From: Mycobacterium simulans
GTDB lineage: Bacteria > Actinomycetota > Actinomycetes > Mycobacteriales > Mycobacteriaceae
Assembly (NCBI RefSeq): GCF_900232995.1
Contig: NZ_OCVX01000003.1
Coordinates: 2,001,509-2,065,508, forward strand
DNA: 64,000 bases
Reading direction: 5' to 3'
The notes beneath the pieces are model-generated. The model was not told the origin of the DNA. It made no database searches and saw only the letters and a list, made by a program, of their open reading frames with translations. Both the position numbers and the translations under genes were made by a program. This document shows positions 1 to 8,373 of the stretch, piece by piece (the stretch's first letter is position 1; every line of letters begins with the position of its first letter).

Positions 1-69
1 ACACCCGCGACGGAGGCGCTGATAGACGCCGGCTTCGTGCGCACACCACGTGGGTTACGGCTGCGGTAG
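1..69 (+). CDS. lhr: C-terminal end of ATP-dependent helicase Lhr (partial)
   Basis: The first 69 bases are an open frame reading TPATEALIDAGFVRTPRGLR and ending in TAG at 67-69. The rest of the gene lies upstream of the window. The call rests mainly on position: in mycobacteria the large DNA helicase lhr (Rv3296) directly precedes nei, and the gap here is only 3 bases. Twenty-two residues cannot prove identity, so the name is inferred from synteny. Confidence 0.6.
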   Translation, partial: TPATEALIDAGFVRTPRGLRLR

Positions 70-72
70 GCC

Positions 73-837
73 ATGCCCGAAGGTGACACCGTCTGGCACA
101 CCGCGGCTATCCTGCGGCAGTACTTGGCCGGCCGAACGCTGACGCGCTGCGACATCCGCGTACCACGGTTTGCCACCGTTGACCTCACCGGGGGAGTCGT
201 CGACGAGGCGCTCAGTCGGGGTAAGCATCTGTTCATCAGGATCGGTGCGGCGTGCATTCATTCCCATCTGAAGATGGACGGCAGTTGGCGCGTCGGCGAC
301 CGGCCGGTGCGGGTGGATCACCGCGCGCGAATCATCTTGGAAGCCGGCACCATCCGCGCCGTCGGTGTCGACCTAGGTGTGTTGGAGATCCTCGAACGGG
401 ACCATGACGGCGACGTCGTCGCGCACCTGGGGCCCGATCTGCTGGGCGAGGATTGGGATCCGAAGCTGGCCGCCGCCAACCTGATGGCCGATCCGGATCG
501 CCCGATCGCCGACGCGTTGCTGGACCAGCGTGTGATGGCCGGGATCGGCAACGTCTATTGCAACGAACTCTGTTTCGTCAGCGGCCAGCTACCGACCGCA
601 CCGGTCAGCGCGATAGCCGATCCGCGGCGTATGGTTTCGCGAGCCCGAGATATGTTGTGGGCCAACCGCTTCCGCTGGAACCGCTGCACCACCGGCGACA
701 CCCGGGCAGGTCGGCAGCTGTGGGTCTACGGGCGCGCCGGGCAACGCTGCCGGCGCTGCGGTACGCGGATCGAATACCGAAACCCCGACGGCACCGGCGA
801 GCGGGTTGCCTATTGGTGCCCTACCTGCCAGGGCTGA
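73..837 (+). CDS. nei: Endonuclease VIII-type DNA glycosylase (Nei/Fpg family)
   Basis: Bifunctional DNA glycosylase/AP lyase of base-excision repair that removes oxidised bases. The 254-residue protein starts MPEGD, so after Met removal Pro1 and Glu2 are the catalytic pair of the family. Lys51 sits in the conserved GKHLF stretch. The helix-two-turn-helix region carries GIGNVYCNE at about 157-165, and a C-terminal zinc finger uses Cys226, Cys229, Cys249 and Cys252. The length is normal for actinobacterial Nei. The ATG lies 3 bases after the upstream stop, suggesting co-transcription with lhr. The gene corresponds to Rv3297 by sequence and position. It converges on lpqC with a 15-base gap. Confidence 0.95.
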   Translation: MPEGDTVWHTAAILRQYLAGRTLTRCDIRVPRFATVDLTGGVVDEALSRGKHLFIRIGAACIHSHLKMDGSWRVGDRPVRVDHRARIILEAGTIRAVGVDLGVLEILERDHDGDVVAHLGPDLLGEDWDPKLAAANLMADPDRPIADALLDQRVMAGIGNVYCNELCFVSGQLPTAPVSAIADPRRMVSRARDMLWANRFRWNRCTTGDTRAGRQLWVYGRAGQRCRRCGTRIEYRNPDGTGERVAYWCPTCQG

Positions 838-852
838 GCTTGGGAACCCCGG

Positions 853-1773
853 CTACTCCCGGCCGTGCGCCAGAAAGAACTGCGCAATGACTTGGGAGCC
901 AGCCAACGCGCCGGTGGTGGACCCGATGATCGCCTTCGGCAGATACTGCTTGCTGCCCGGCCAGGTGTGTCCGCCGTTGTCGATCTGGTAGAGGGCAACC
1001 TCGGTGCCGGCCGTACACACCGTGGAGTCAAACCGGCGGACCAGGGTTCCGTCGCCCACGCTTGGTAGGTCCGCTGCCGACGGGTCGCCCTGGCAGCCAT
1101 CGATCGCCCGCCATCGATCGACGACGCTGGCGACCGAGACGGCCTGGCTGACCCCGCCCCTTCCACGGACTTTCCCGCCGATGAACGGTACGATCGGATC
1201 GGCGGTACCGTGCGCGTCCAGAACCGACACCGGCCGTGATGGATTGCAGGCCACACCCACGCCCAGCGTGCCGGACACGGGCGCAATAGCGGCGAACACA
1301 TCGGCGCGGTCGCAAGCCAGGCGGTGGGACATGAAGCCGCCGTTGGACATGCCGGTCGCGAAGACATGCCCGGCGGGAACGCCAAATTCGTTCCGTATCT
1401 TGCCAACCAGGGCTACCAGGAACCCAACGTCGTCGAGATGACGGCGGTCCGCCGGTGACGCCCCTCTGCCGTCGGCCCAGCTCTTGTCGTAGCCGTCGGG
1501 ATACAACACGACCAGGTTGGTGGTGTCGGCGACGGCGTTGAAGTTTGTCAGTGCCTGCTGCCCGGTGCCGGTGCCACCGCCACCGTGCAGGTTTAGCACC
1601 AGCCCGGCGGGCAGGCCCGGCGGCACGTGCACCGTATAGGTCCGGTTCAGGCCACCGAATTGAAATGTTCCAGGCTGATCCCGAGCGCGGGCCGCCGCCG
1701 CCACTTGCCGCCCGCCGCACCCGACCAAGCAAGCCACGACAACGGCAACCGACAGCAATCGCGCCCATGGCAT
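853..1773 (-). CDS. lpqC: Lipoprotein esterase LpqC (PHB-depolymerase-like)
   Basis: Secreted lipoprotein with an alpha/beta-hydrolase fold related to polyhydroxybutyrate depolymerases and feruloyl esterases. The N-terminus has a short hydrophobic signal ending in the lipobox LVGC, so the mature protein should be acylated at that Cys (residue 19 from the chosen start). A GMSNGG nucleophile elbow, an Asp in HGTADPIVPF and a His in NGGHTWPG form the likely Ser-Asp-His triad. I chose ATG at 1773, which gives a signal peptide beginning MPWARLL as in M. tuberculosis; an in-frame TTG three codons upstream is possible. The substrate is unknown. Confidence 0.9.
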   Translation of the reverse strand: MPWARLLSVAVVVACLVGCGGRQVAAAARARDQPGTFQFGGLNRTYTVHVPPGLPAGLVLNLHGGGGTGTGQQALTNFNAVADTTNLVVLYPDGYDKSWADGRGASPADRRHLDDVGFLVALVGKIRNEFGVPAGHVFATGMSNGGFMSHRLACDRADVFAAIAPVSGTLGVGVACNPSRPVSVLDAHGTADPIVPFIGGKVRGRGGVSQAVSVASVVDRWRAIDGCQGDPSAADLPSVGDGTLVRRFDSTVCTAGTEVALYQIDNGGHTWPGSKQYLPKAIIGSTTGALAGSQVIAQFFLAHGRE

Positions 1774-1803
1774 GACGGTCAAGTTACCGCTGCCGCGTCG
1801 GGC

Positions 1804-2922
1804 TCATCCCGCCGATGGCGGTTTGGGCATAAACGTCCCCGTGAGCTCCAGGCCCATCGCGAGATCTTCGTACTTCTGCGGCTTGCGCTTGCGCCACCCA
1901 CTGCCGGCCCCGATAGGCGGCGGCATTAGCGGCGGGAGCATAGGGAACCCGGACTCCCCCGCAGGAAGCGGCGACACCGCCGACGCAAGTTGCACCGGCG
2001 TCTGCGCAGTGGTCAACAGCCCCACCGCGGCGGGCGGCGCAGTGAGGTTGCCCAGCGAAACGCCGGCGCCTACCGCTGCGGCAGGCGCTCCGGCCGCGCC
2101 AAGGGCACTGGCGGCGTCGGACAAACTAGCCGCCGACGCGCCCAGAGCCTCTTCCCCTTCCGATAGGCCCGCGGCGATGTCGGGCGCCACGGACTGCAGC
2201 GCCTGGGCCGAGGTGTTCTGCGCCAAGTAACTGAGGAGGTTGATCGGGAATCCCGACGAGACGAACTGGTTCACGTAGGTGTTGAACAGTCCAAACCAAC
2301 CGCTGTTGGGGTCAAAGGTGACGCCAAGCGCTTCCAATACCGAATCCACCGGTGAGGCCGCGGCAGACGCCGCACTGGCTTGAGCCGCCGGCCCCGCCGG
2401 ATCGACAATCGAAGGCGGCGACGAGAACTCAGGAAGCGCAAGCGCTTGCGTCGTGGCCGCCTCATAGCGATACATCGCCGCCGAATTGTTCACCCACATG
2501 CTCTCGTACTGCGCCTCGGTTTCGGCGATGGCCGCAAGGTTTTTGCCGAATCCGTTGGTGGCCAGCAGGTGTGCCAATTGGACCCGGTTGGCGCTGACCC
2601 GTGCGGGATGAACCACCGCCGCGAGTGTGGAGCCGTATGCCGCAGCAGCGGACTGCGCCGAGGAGCCCAGCTCGCGGCACTGCTGCGCGGTAGTGCGCAA
2701 CCAGGAGAGATACGGCCCGGCGGCCTGAAGCATCGCAGACGCGGACGGACCGTGCCAGTCCGCGGACAGCGATGACAAGACGGCGACATAGCCGTCGACG
2801 GTTTCTTCCAAGTCGGTGCCGAGCCGCTGCCACACACCGGAGGCCTCGATCAGTGATTGCGCGCCGGGTCCCGAGTGGATCAGCGCCGATGTCAGCTCGG
2901 GGGGCAACGTTGTGAACTCCAC
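1804..2922 (-). CDS. PPE family protein
   Basis: A 372-residue PPE protein. The PPE signature is at residues 7-9, and a WxG motif (W56-H-G) lies in the helical hairpin that normally pairs with a PE protein for ESX secretion. The C-terminal part is Ala/Pro/Gly-rich. It has GNLTAPPAAV where the SVP subfamily has its GxxSVPxxW motif, so the subfamily assignment is unclear. There is no neighbouring PE gene, so any partner is encoded elsewhere. The start is GTG with no clear Shine-Dalgarno sequence. I do not recall a PPE gene between lpqC and atsB in H37Rv, so this looks like an insertion or lineage-specific retention. Confidence 0.92.
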   Translation of the reverse strand: MEFTTLPPELTSALIHSGPGAQSLIEASGVWQRLGTDLEETVDGYVAVLSSLSADWHGPSASAMLQAAGPYLSWLRTTAQQCRELGSSAQSAAAAYGSTLAAVVHPARVSANRVQLAHLLATNGFGKNLAAIAETEAQYESMWVNNSAAMYRYEAATTQALALPEFSSPPSIVDPAGPAAQASAASAAASPVDSVLEALGVTFDPNSGWFGLFNTYVNQFVSSGFPINLLSYLAQNTSAQALQSVAPDIAAGLSEGEEALGASAASLSDAASALGAAGAPAAAVGAGVSLGNLTAPPAAVGLLTTAQTPVQLASAVSPLPAGESGFPMLPPLMPPPIGAGSGWRKRKPQKYEDLAMGLELTGTFMPKPPSAG

Positions 2923-3006
2923 AACGTATTTATTTGACTACGAAAGGAAATTCTTTGGAACATTGCGTTGACTACGGCGGTAAAAGCCCTGGAACATTGC
3001 GCGTCG

Positions 3007-4116
3007 CTACGAGATGGCGTTGACCGCGGTCGACAGCCGCGACTTCAACTGGTCCGGAACGGGGACATACCCGTTGTCCGCCAGACCATTTTGGCCCGCG
3101 CCGATGGTGCTTAGCAGGAATGCCCTTACGGCCGTGCCGACCTGCGCATCGGGATACTTCGAACACACAATCTCGTACGTCGCCAGCACGATCGGGTAGG
3201 AGCCGGGCTCGTTCGGCCGATAGAACGAGATCGTATCGAGCGCGAGGTCGTTACCCTCCCCGATAAACCAGGCAGCCGAAATCGTCTTCCCCACCGACTC
3301 CGTGCTGAGCGCTACCGGGTCCGGCCCGGCCGACGTGACTACCCTGGCCATGTTCAGGCGTTGCGCCTGCGCGAATGACCACTCGACGTAGGTTATGGAC
3401 CCTTCGGTGCTTTTGACGGCCGCGACGGCGCCGCCGTTGCCCCTGGCCCCCTCACCGACACCGCCGCCGAACTTCTTTCCGGCGCCCCTACCCCACGCGC
3501 CGCCCGACGCGGTATCGAGATATCTCTGGAAGTTGTCCGTGGTTCCGGACTCGTCGCTGCGGAACACGACACGAATTGGCGCAGACGGCAAGGTGACGCC
3601 TGGGTTCAGCTCATGGATCGCCGGATCGTTCCACGCCGTAATGCCCCCGTTGAAGATCCTGGCCGCAGTCGGACCGTCGAGGTTCAGCGAAGTCACACCG
3701 TTGATGTTGTAGGCGATCGCGATGGGGCCGAACACTATTGGCAGATTCCACACAGGCGAGCCGCACCGCCGCTCCGCCCTGGCGTGCTCGTCCCTGCTCA
3801 GCGGCGAGTCCGAACCGCCGAAATCGGTTTTGTTGTCGATAAATTCGCTAATTCCGGCGCCGGAACCGTTGGCCTTGTATGTCAATGACTGCCCCGGGCA
3901 GGCCTGTTCGAAAGCCTTGGTAAACAAGGTCATTGCGTTATCCTGCGCTGTGGAACCACTGGCCTTCAGAGTCCGCTTACCGCCGCAGGCAGCGTTCGCC
4001 GACGACCTACCTGTGGTGGCACTTCCCCCCGTAGCGTTGTCAGTGCCACATGCCGACAACATAACCGCACCGGTGGCCAAAACGCTCAACGCAGGGCCAA
4101 ATCGATTGGGTTTCAA
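3007..4116 (-). CDS. Phosphate-binding lipoprotein, PstS3-like
   Basis: Periplasmic-type binding protein for phosphate ABC transport. From the chosen TTG start at 4116 the protein begins MKPNRFG, followed by a signal peptide with lipobox LSAC and lipidation at Cys23. A GAGGA ribosome-binding site about 7 bases upstream supports this start. The ligand-binding segments [12 protein letters not shown] and [15 protein letters not shown] are those of PstS, and the sequence closely resembles mycobacterial PstS3. No pstC, pstA or pstB gene is adjacent, so it either serves permease genes elsewhere or acts as a free receptor. The frame stays open upstream of 4116 without lipoprotein character, so I exclude that part. 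Confidence 0.9.
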   Translation of the reverse strand: MKPNRFGPALSVLATGAVMLSACGTDNATGGSATTGRSSANAACGGKRTLKASGSTAQDNAMTLFTKAFEQACPGQSLTYKANGSGAGISEFIDNKTDFGGSDSPLSRDEHARAERRCGSPVWNLPIVFGPIAIAYNINGVTSLNLDGPTAARIFNGGITAWNDPAIHELNPGVTLPSAPIRVVFRSDESGTTDNFQRYLDTASGGAWGRGAGKKFGGGVGEGARGNGGAVAAVKSTEGSITYVEWSFAQAQRLNMARVVTSAGPDPVALSTESVGKTISAAWFIGEGNDLALDTISFYRPNEPGSYPIVLATYEIVCSKYPDAQVGTAVRAFLLSTIGAGQNGLADNGYVPVPDQLKSRLSTAVNAIS

Positions 4117-4266
4117 TTCAATTCCTCGAATGGCGATTTCTTCCTCGCAGTCATGAGGCATAGTAACAAGGGCTTTGACGGGTTCAGCCATTGTTTCCGG
4201 CGGGTTCACCTCCCGTTTCATCCCAGCGGCTTGGCTTGCCGTTAGCTGAGAAGGGAGGTCCTATCC

Positions 4267-4578
4267 GTGCGATCACTATTGACCGGCCTTGCCCTGGTGG
4301 TCGCGCTGCTTGGCCTCACGGGGGTAGCGACCCCAACCGCGCATGGCGACGGGGTCGATGACGCATTCTTGAATGCCGTGAAATCCAAGGGAATCAACTT
4401 CGCGTCACCCAAAGCCGCGATCGTTGCCGGTCACGAGGTCTGCGATGAGCTCGATCAAGGTAGGCAGAAGGCCGACGTCGCTACGGACATGACGAGTAGC
4501 ACCAACCTGGACGGCTATCGCGCCGGTTTCTTCGTCGGCCTCAGCATCGCCGCGTATTGCCCAAGGCACCACACCTAG
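4267..4578 (+). CDS. Small secreted DUF732-type protein
   Basis: A 103-residue protein with a signal peptide of about 27 residues (hydrophobic core LLTGLALVVALLGLTGVA, likely cleavage after AHG). The mature part looks like the mycobacterial DUF732 family: a small helical domain with two conserved cysteines (in HEVCDEL and AAYCPRH) that could form a disulfide. The start is GTG, supported by a strong AGGGAGG at 4252-4258. The function of the family is unknown. It is transcribed away from the PstS-like gene and converges on atsB. Confidence 0.85.
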   Translation: MRSLLTGLALVVALLGLTGVATPTAHGDGVDDAFLNAVKSKGINFASPKAAIVAGHEVCDELDQGRQKADVATDMTSSTNLDGYRAGFFVGLSIAAYCPRHHT

Positions 4579-4588
4579 ACCTGCCGGG

Positions 4589-7498
4589 CTAACCCGCGGC
4601 ACCCTGCCCCACCGCTTGCACCGATGCATGCTCGTGCAGCGCCTTCTCCGCGTCAAGAGGCAGCGGCTTGAGGTCGAAAACGACCTCCTTGACCGTTCCG
4701 GTGAACACATACGGCGCCTTGTCCTCATAATCGCGGTCGACGACCAGGCCGTTGTCGCGGCCGACGTCCAATCCGGCATAGGACGTAAAGGCCAGGCTCA
4801 CCGTTTGCGGGAGCTCTCCCTCGCCGATCATCCGATCGTCGGCCCACAGCGTCACCCGGCCGCCCGAACCGACTACGGGCTGCTCGGATTCGAAGACCAT
4901 CCGCACGGTGATATCGCCGGTGGGGATCGGCTCGCTAGATACCTGCCGATAGGTCTCGACACCGAGGAACGAATAGGTGTGATGCAGCAGACGCCCCTCG
5001 TCCACCCACAGGGCGAAACCGCCCATGAAGTCGGCGTTGGCGACGATGACTCCTTCGGCACCACTGTCGGGCACATGCAGCCGTGCCTCGATCGCATACG
5101 ACCGGCCGAAGATGCGCGGGACCATGCCCCGCTGGATGTTTTGCACGTCTCCTTGGAAGCTGAACCGTGTGGTGGTGGGAAGCGGCGGCAAATCCCCGTA
5201 CATCACCGCGAGCCCACCGAGCAACGGCAGCACCCGGTTTCGTTCGGCTTCCTGCCACCACAGTTCCTTGAGCTCGGCGAGCTTGTCCGGATGTTCGGCT
5301 GCCAGGTTCTTGGCCTGCGAGAAGTCGTCGGGCAGGTAGTACAGCTCCCACACATCGTCGTCGGGGTCGTAGTTCCCGGGCGCGAACCGCTGCATGGTCT
5401 CCGGAGACAAGTCCCACGGCGCCTTGTCCAGGCGAGCACACGCCCACCAGCCGTCCTTGTACATGGCGCGGCTGCCGAAGTTTTCGAAATACTGCACCGC
5501 GTGGCGCTCTTCGGCGGCCGCCCCCATGCTCGGGTCGAAGGTGTGCACGAAACTGGTTCCGTCCATGGGCTCCTGCTCGAAGCCGTCGACACTGGTCGGC
5601 TCCGGTAAACCGATGGCCGCCAACACCGTTGGCGCGATGTCAATGCAATGAGTGAACTGGGCCCTAACACCGTCGGGCCGGATCCGTGCCGGCCAGGCGA
5701 CCACCATCGGATCGCGGGTGCCGCCCAGGTGGCTGGCCATCTGCTTGCCCCATTGGAACGGGGTGTTGTTCGCGTGTGCCCACGCGCTCGCGAAATGCGG
5801 CGCGGTGAACTCGTTGCCGAGCGCTTCGATCCCCCCGTACTGTTCGATGAGCGCAAGCTGCTTGTCGGCGTCGAGATCCAGACCGTTCAGGAACGTCATC
5901 TCGTTGAACGAACCGGTGTTGGTGCCCTCCATGCTGGCGCCGTTGTCGCCCCAGATGTAGAAGACCAGCGTGTTGTCCGACTCGCCGAGTTCCTCGATCG
6001 CGTCAAGCAGACGGCCGACGTTCCAGTCGGCGTTTTCGGAGAATCCCGCGAACACCTCCATCTGCCGCGCAAAGAGCTTCTTCTGGGTGTCCGACAGGCT
6101 GTCCCACGCCGGGAACAGGTCGGGCCGCTCGGTCAGTTCGGCGTCCGGCGGAATGATCCCCAGCCGCTTCTGCCGTTCAAAAGTATTGCGCCGGTAGACA
6201 TCCCAACCCTCGTCGAACTGTCCCTGGTACTTGTCGGCCCATTCCTTGAACACGTGGTGCGGCGCGTGGGTGGCGCCGGTCGAGTAGTACATCATCCACG
6301 GCTTCGTGGCGTTCTGGGCACGCACGGTGTGCAGCCACTCGACGGCCTTGTCGGTGAGGTCGTCGGGGAAGAAATAGGGCTTGCCGTCTTGTCCTTCGGG
6401 TATGCCAAGCACGGAGTTGTCCTGGCTGATGATCGGGTCGTACTGGCCCGCCGCGCCCGATGGGAACCCCCAGTAGTGGTCGAAGCCCCAGCCCACCGGC
6501 CAGTTGTCGAACGGCCCGGCGGCTCCCTGGACGTTGTCCGGGGTCAGATGCCACTTACCGAAAGCGCCTGTGACATAACCGTTGTCGCGCAGGATGCGCG
6601 GCAACGAGGCGCAACTGCGTGGCTTGACCGTCGAATAACCCGGGTAAGGCCCGGGGAACTCGCACACCGATCCGAAGCCGACGCGGTGATGGTTGCGTCC
6701 GGTCAGCAGCGCCGCACGGGTCGGTGAGCACACGGCGGTGACGTGGAAGCGGTTGTACGCCAGCCCATTCTGTGCCACTCGAGACAGCGTCGGGGTCCGG
6801 ATGCCGCCACCGAAGGTATCCGGGCCGCCGAACCCGGCGTCGTCGATCAGCACGATCAGCACATTGGGTGCACCGTCGGGCGCGTTGGCGCCGGGGACAA
6901 TCGTCCAGTCCCCCACCGAGTCCGCCGCTGTGCGACCGATCGTGCCGCCGAAGCTGCGCTGCGGTATCGGCAGCTTGGTGCGGTCCGGGTTGAACTTACC
7001 CATCGCCTCCTGCAGCGCCGATCCGAAGCTGCGCAGCGTCGAATGGCTCATTTCGGCAACAGATTTCATCGGTGAGCCGGCCAAGGTCTGCTCCACCGCC
7101 AGTCGGCCCGACGCCGGTGTCACCGCGATGATCACCGCACTGCCCGCCGCCATCGCTTCGCCGATCTTGTCAGCCACCCCCCCTTTGACGCGCTTGTTGA
7201 CGACACTGCCGGCCAACGCTCCGGTCGCGGCACCGAATGCGGCCGTGGCCAACGACACCGGTGAAAACAAGCCCAGCGCCAGACCCGCGCCAGCGCCCCA
7301 CACCGCGCCCTTGCGGGCGAGCCGATTCCCGCTGTCGAGCACCACCCGCTCGCCCTGCGCGTCCTTGCCGACCAGCACCGCATCCTGCAGCGGAACGGTC
7401 TTGGCGGTGGCCCCACCGGTGAGGTTTTCGAAGTCGTGACGAGCCGCCTCGAGGTCCTGATAGCCGGCGACAATGACTAGCGCGTTTGCCTCACCCAT
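4589..7498 (-). CDS. atsB: Arylsulfatase AtsB
   Basis: Sulfate-ester hydrolase of the alkaline-phosphatase superfamily. The sulfatase core carries the CSPTR motif with Cys257, the residue converted to formylglycine, followed by LTGRN, and metal-binding residues in VLIDDAGFGG near 217-226. A GKWHLT motif and a WGDNGAS motif complete the active site. The first about 150 residues form a separate Gly/Ala-rich domain resembling DUF1269-type proteins, with a hydrophobic glycine-zipper-like stretch at about 66-125, so this is a two-domain fusion. The length of 969 residues matches M. tuberculosis AtsB. The natural substrate is unknown. Confidence 0.93.
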   Translation of the reverse strand: MGEANALVIVAGYQDLEAARHDFENLTGGATAKTVPLQDAVLVGKDAQGERVVLDSGNRLARKGAVWGAGAGLALGLFSPVSLATAAFGAATGALAGSVVNKRVKGGVADKIGEAMAAGSAVIIAVTPASGRLAVEQTLAGSPMKSVAEMSHSTLRSFGSALQEAMGKFNPDRTKLPIPQRSFGGTIGRTAADSVGDWTIVPGANAPDGAPNVLIVLIDDAGFGGPDTFGGGIRTPTLSRVAQNGLAYNRFHVTAVCSPTRAALLTGRNHHRVGFGSVCEFPGPYPGYSTVKPRSCASLPRILRDNGYVTGAFGKWHLTPDNVQGAAGPFDNWPVGWGFDHYWGFPSGAAGQYDPIISQDNSVLGIPEGQDGKPYFFPDDLTDKAVEWLHTVRAQNATKPWMMYYSTGATHAPHHVFKEWADKYQGQFDEGWDVYRRNTFERQKRLGIIPPDAELTERPDLFPAWDSLSDTQKKLFARQMEVFAGFSENADWNVGRLLDAIEELGESDNTLVFYIWGDNGASMEGTNTGSFNEMTFLNGLDLDADKQLALIEQYGGIEALGNEFTAPHFASAWAHANNTPFQWGKQMASHLGGTRDPMVVAWPARIRPDGVRAQFTHCIDIAPTVLAAIGLPEPTSVDGFEQEPMDGTSFVHTFDPSMGAAAEERHAVQYFENFGSRAMYKDGWWACARLDKAPWDLSPETMQRFAPGNYDPDDDVWELYYLPDDFSQAKNLAAEHPDKLAELKELWWQEAERNRVLPLLGGLAVMYGDLPPLPTTTRFSFQGDVQNIQRGMVPRIFGRSYAIEARLHVPDSGAEGVIVANADFMGGFALWVDEGRLLHHTYSFLGVETYRQVSSEPIPTGDITVRMVFESEQPVVGSGGRVTLWADDRMIGEGELPQTVSLAFTSYAGLDVGRDNGLVVDRDYEDKAPYVFTGTVKEVVFDLKPLPLDAEKALHEHASVQAVGQGAAG

Positions 7499-7508
7499 GA
7501 ACTGACTC

Positions 7509-8366
7509 CTAGATTTCTCGGCGACTGATGAATTCCCGGGGCGAACCGGTCACAGGATCCTTGAACCCGATGCGCTGCGCCAGCAGTCGAAGCGGCGTGC
7601 TGAAGTCGTTGTCGGCTACGTCTAGCACCTTCGGGTACAACGGGTCTCCGACGATCGGCAGGCCCAGCGATGCCATGTGAACCCTTAACTGGTGCGTGCG
7701 TCCGGTGCGCGGCGTCAGCCGATACAGACCGTCTGGTGATAACAGCTCCACGAACGTCTCCGCGTTAGGCGCGCCGGGCTCACAGACCGCCTGCAGGTTG
7801 CCCCGCCGCTTGACGATGCGGTCTCGCACCACGCGCGGCAGCTCCAGGGCCGGGTCAACGGCCGCTCGGGCCAGGTAGATCTTGCGCACGGCGCCCCGGG
7901 CGAACAGCGTCTGGTACCGCCCGCGCAGCTCGCGCCGAGTGGTGAACAGCAGCACGCCGGCCGTCAGCCGGTCCAGCCGGTGGGCCGGGCTCAGCTCGGG
8001 CAAATCCAGCTCCCGGCGCAGCCGCACCAGCGCCGTCTGCGCGACGTGACGGCCCCTGGGCATGGTGGCCAGGAAGTGCGGCTTGTCGACAACCACGATG
8101 TCCGCGTCCCGATAGAGCACCGGAATGTCAAAGGGCACCGGCACTTCGGCGGGCAGCTCACGGTAGAGATACACGTGAGAGCCGCTGGGCAGCACGGTGG
8201 TGTCGTCAACCACTCGGCCACGAGCGTCGACGACTTCTCCGGCAAGGACTTTCGTGCGGGCTGCCGCGCCGAATCGTGCGTTCAGCTCGTCCAGCACCGG
8301 TCCGCCGCGCAACCGCACCCGCGCGGGCCCCAATCCGTCGCGAACCGGCAGCGGCGCGGGTCTCAA
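7509..8366 (-). CDS. RluA-family RNA pseudouridine synthase
   Basis: Converts uridine to pseudouridine in structured RNA. The catalytic Asp is in HRLDRLTAG, followed by the family motifs KIYLA, TGRTHQLRVHMASLG and PIVGDPLYP. The N-terminal part (about 30-80) is compatible with an S4-like RNA-binding domain. This is the counterpart of Rv3300c. The start is uncertain: the frame is open far into glpD2, but the first sensible codon just downstream of the glpD2 stop is TTG at 8366, giving 285 residues. A slightly longer form overlapping glpD2 is possible. Confidence 0.88.
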   Translation of the reverse strand: MRPAPLPVRDGLGPARVRLRGGPVLDELNARFGAAARTKVLAGEVVDARGRVVDDTTVLPSGSHVYLYRELPAEVPVPFDIPVLYRDADIVVVDKPHFLATMPRGRHVAQTALVRLRRELDLPELSPAHRLDRLTAGVLLFTTRRELRGRYQTLFARGAVRKIYLARAAVDPALELPRVVRDRIVKRRGNLQAVCEPGAPNAETFVELLSPDGLYRLTPRTGRTHQLRVHMASLGLPIVGDPLYPKVLDVADNDFSTPLRLLAQRIGFKDPVTGSPREFISRREI

Positions 8367-8373
8367 CGCTGAC

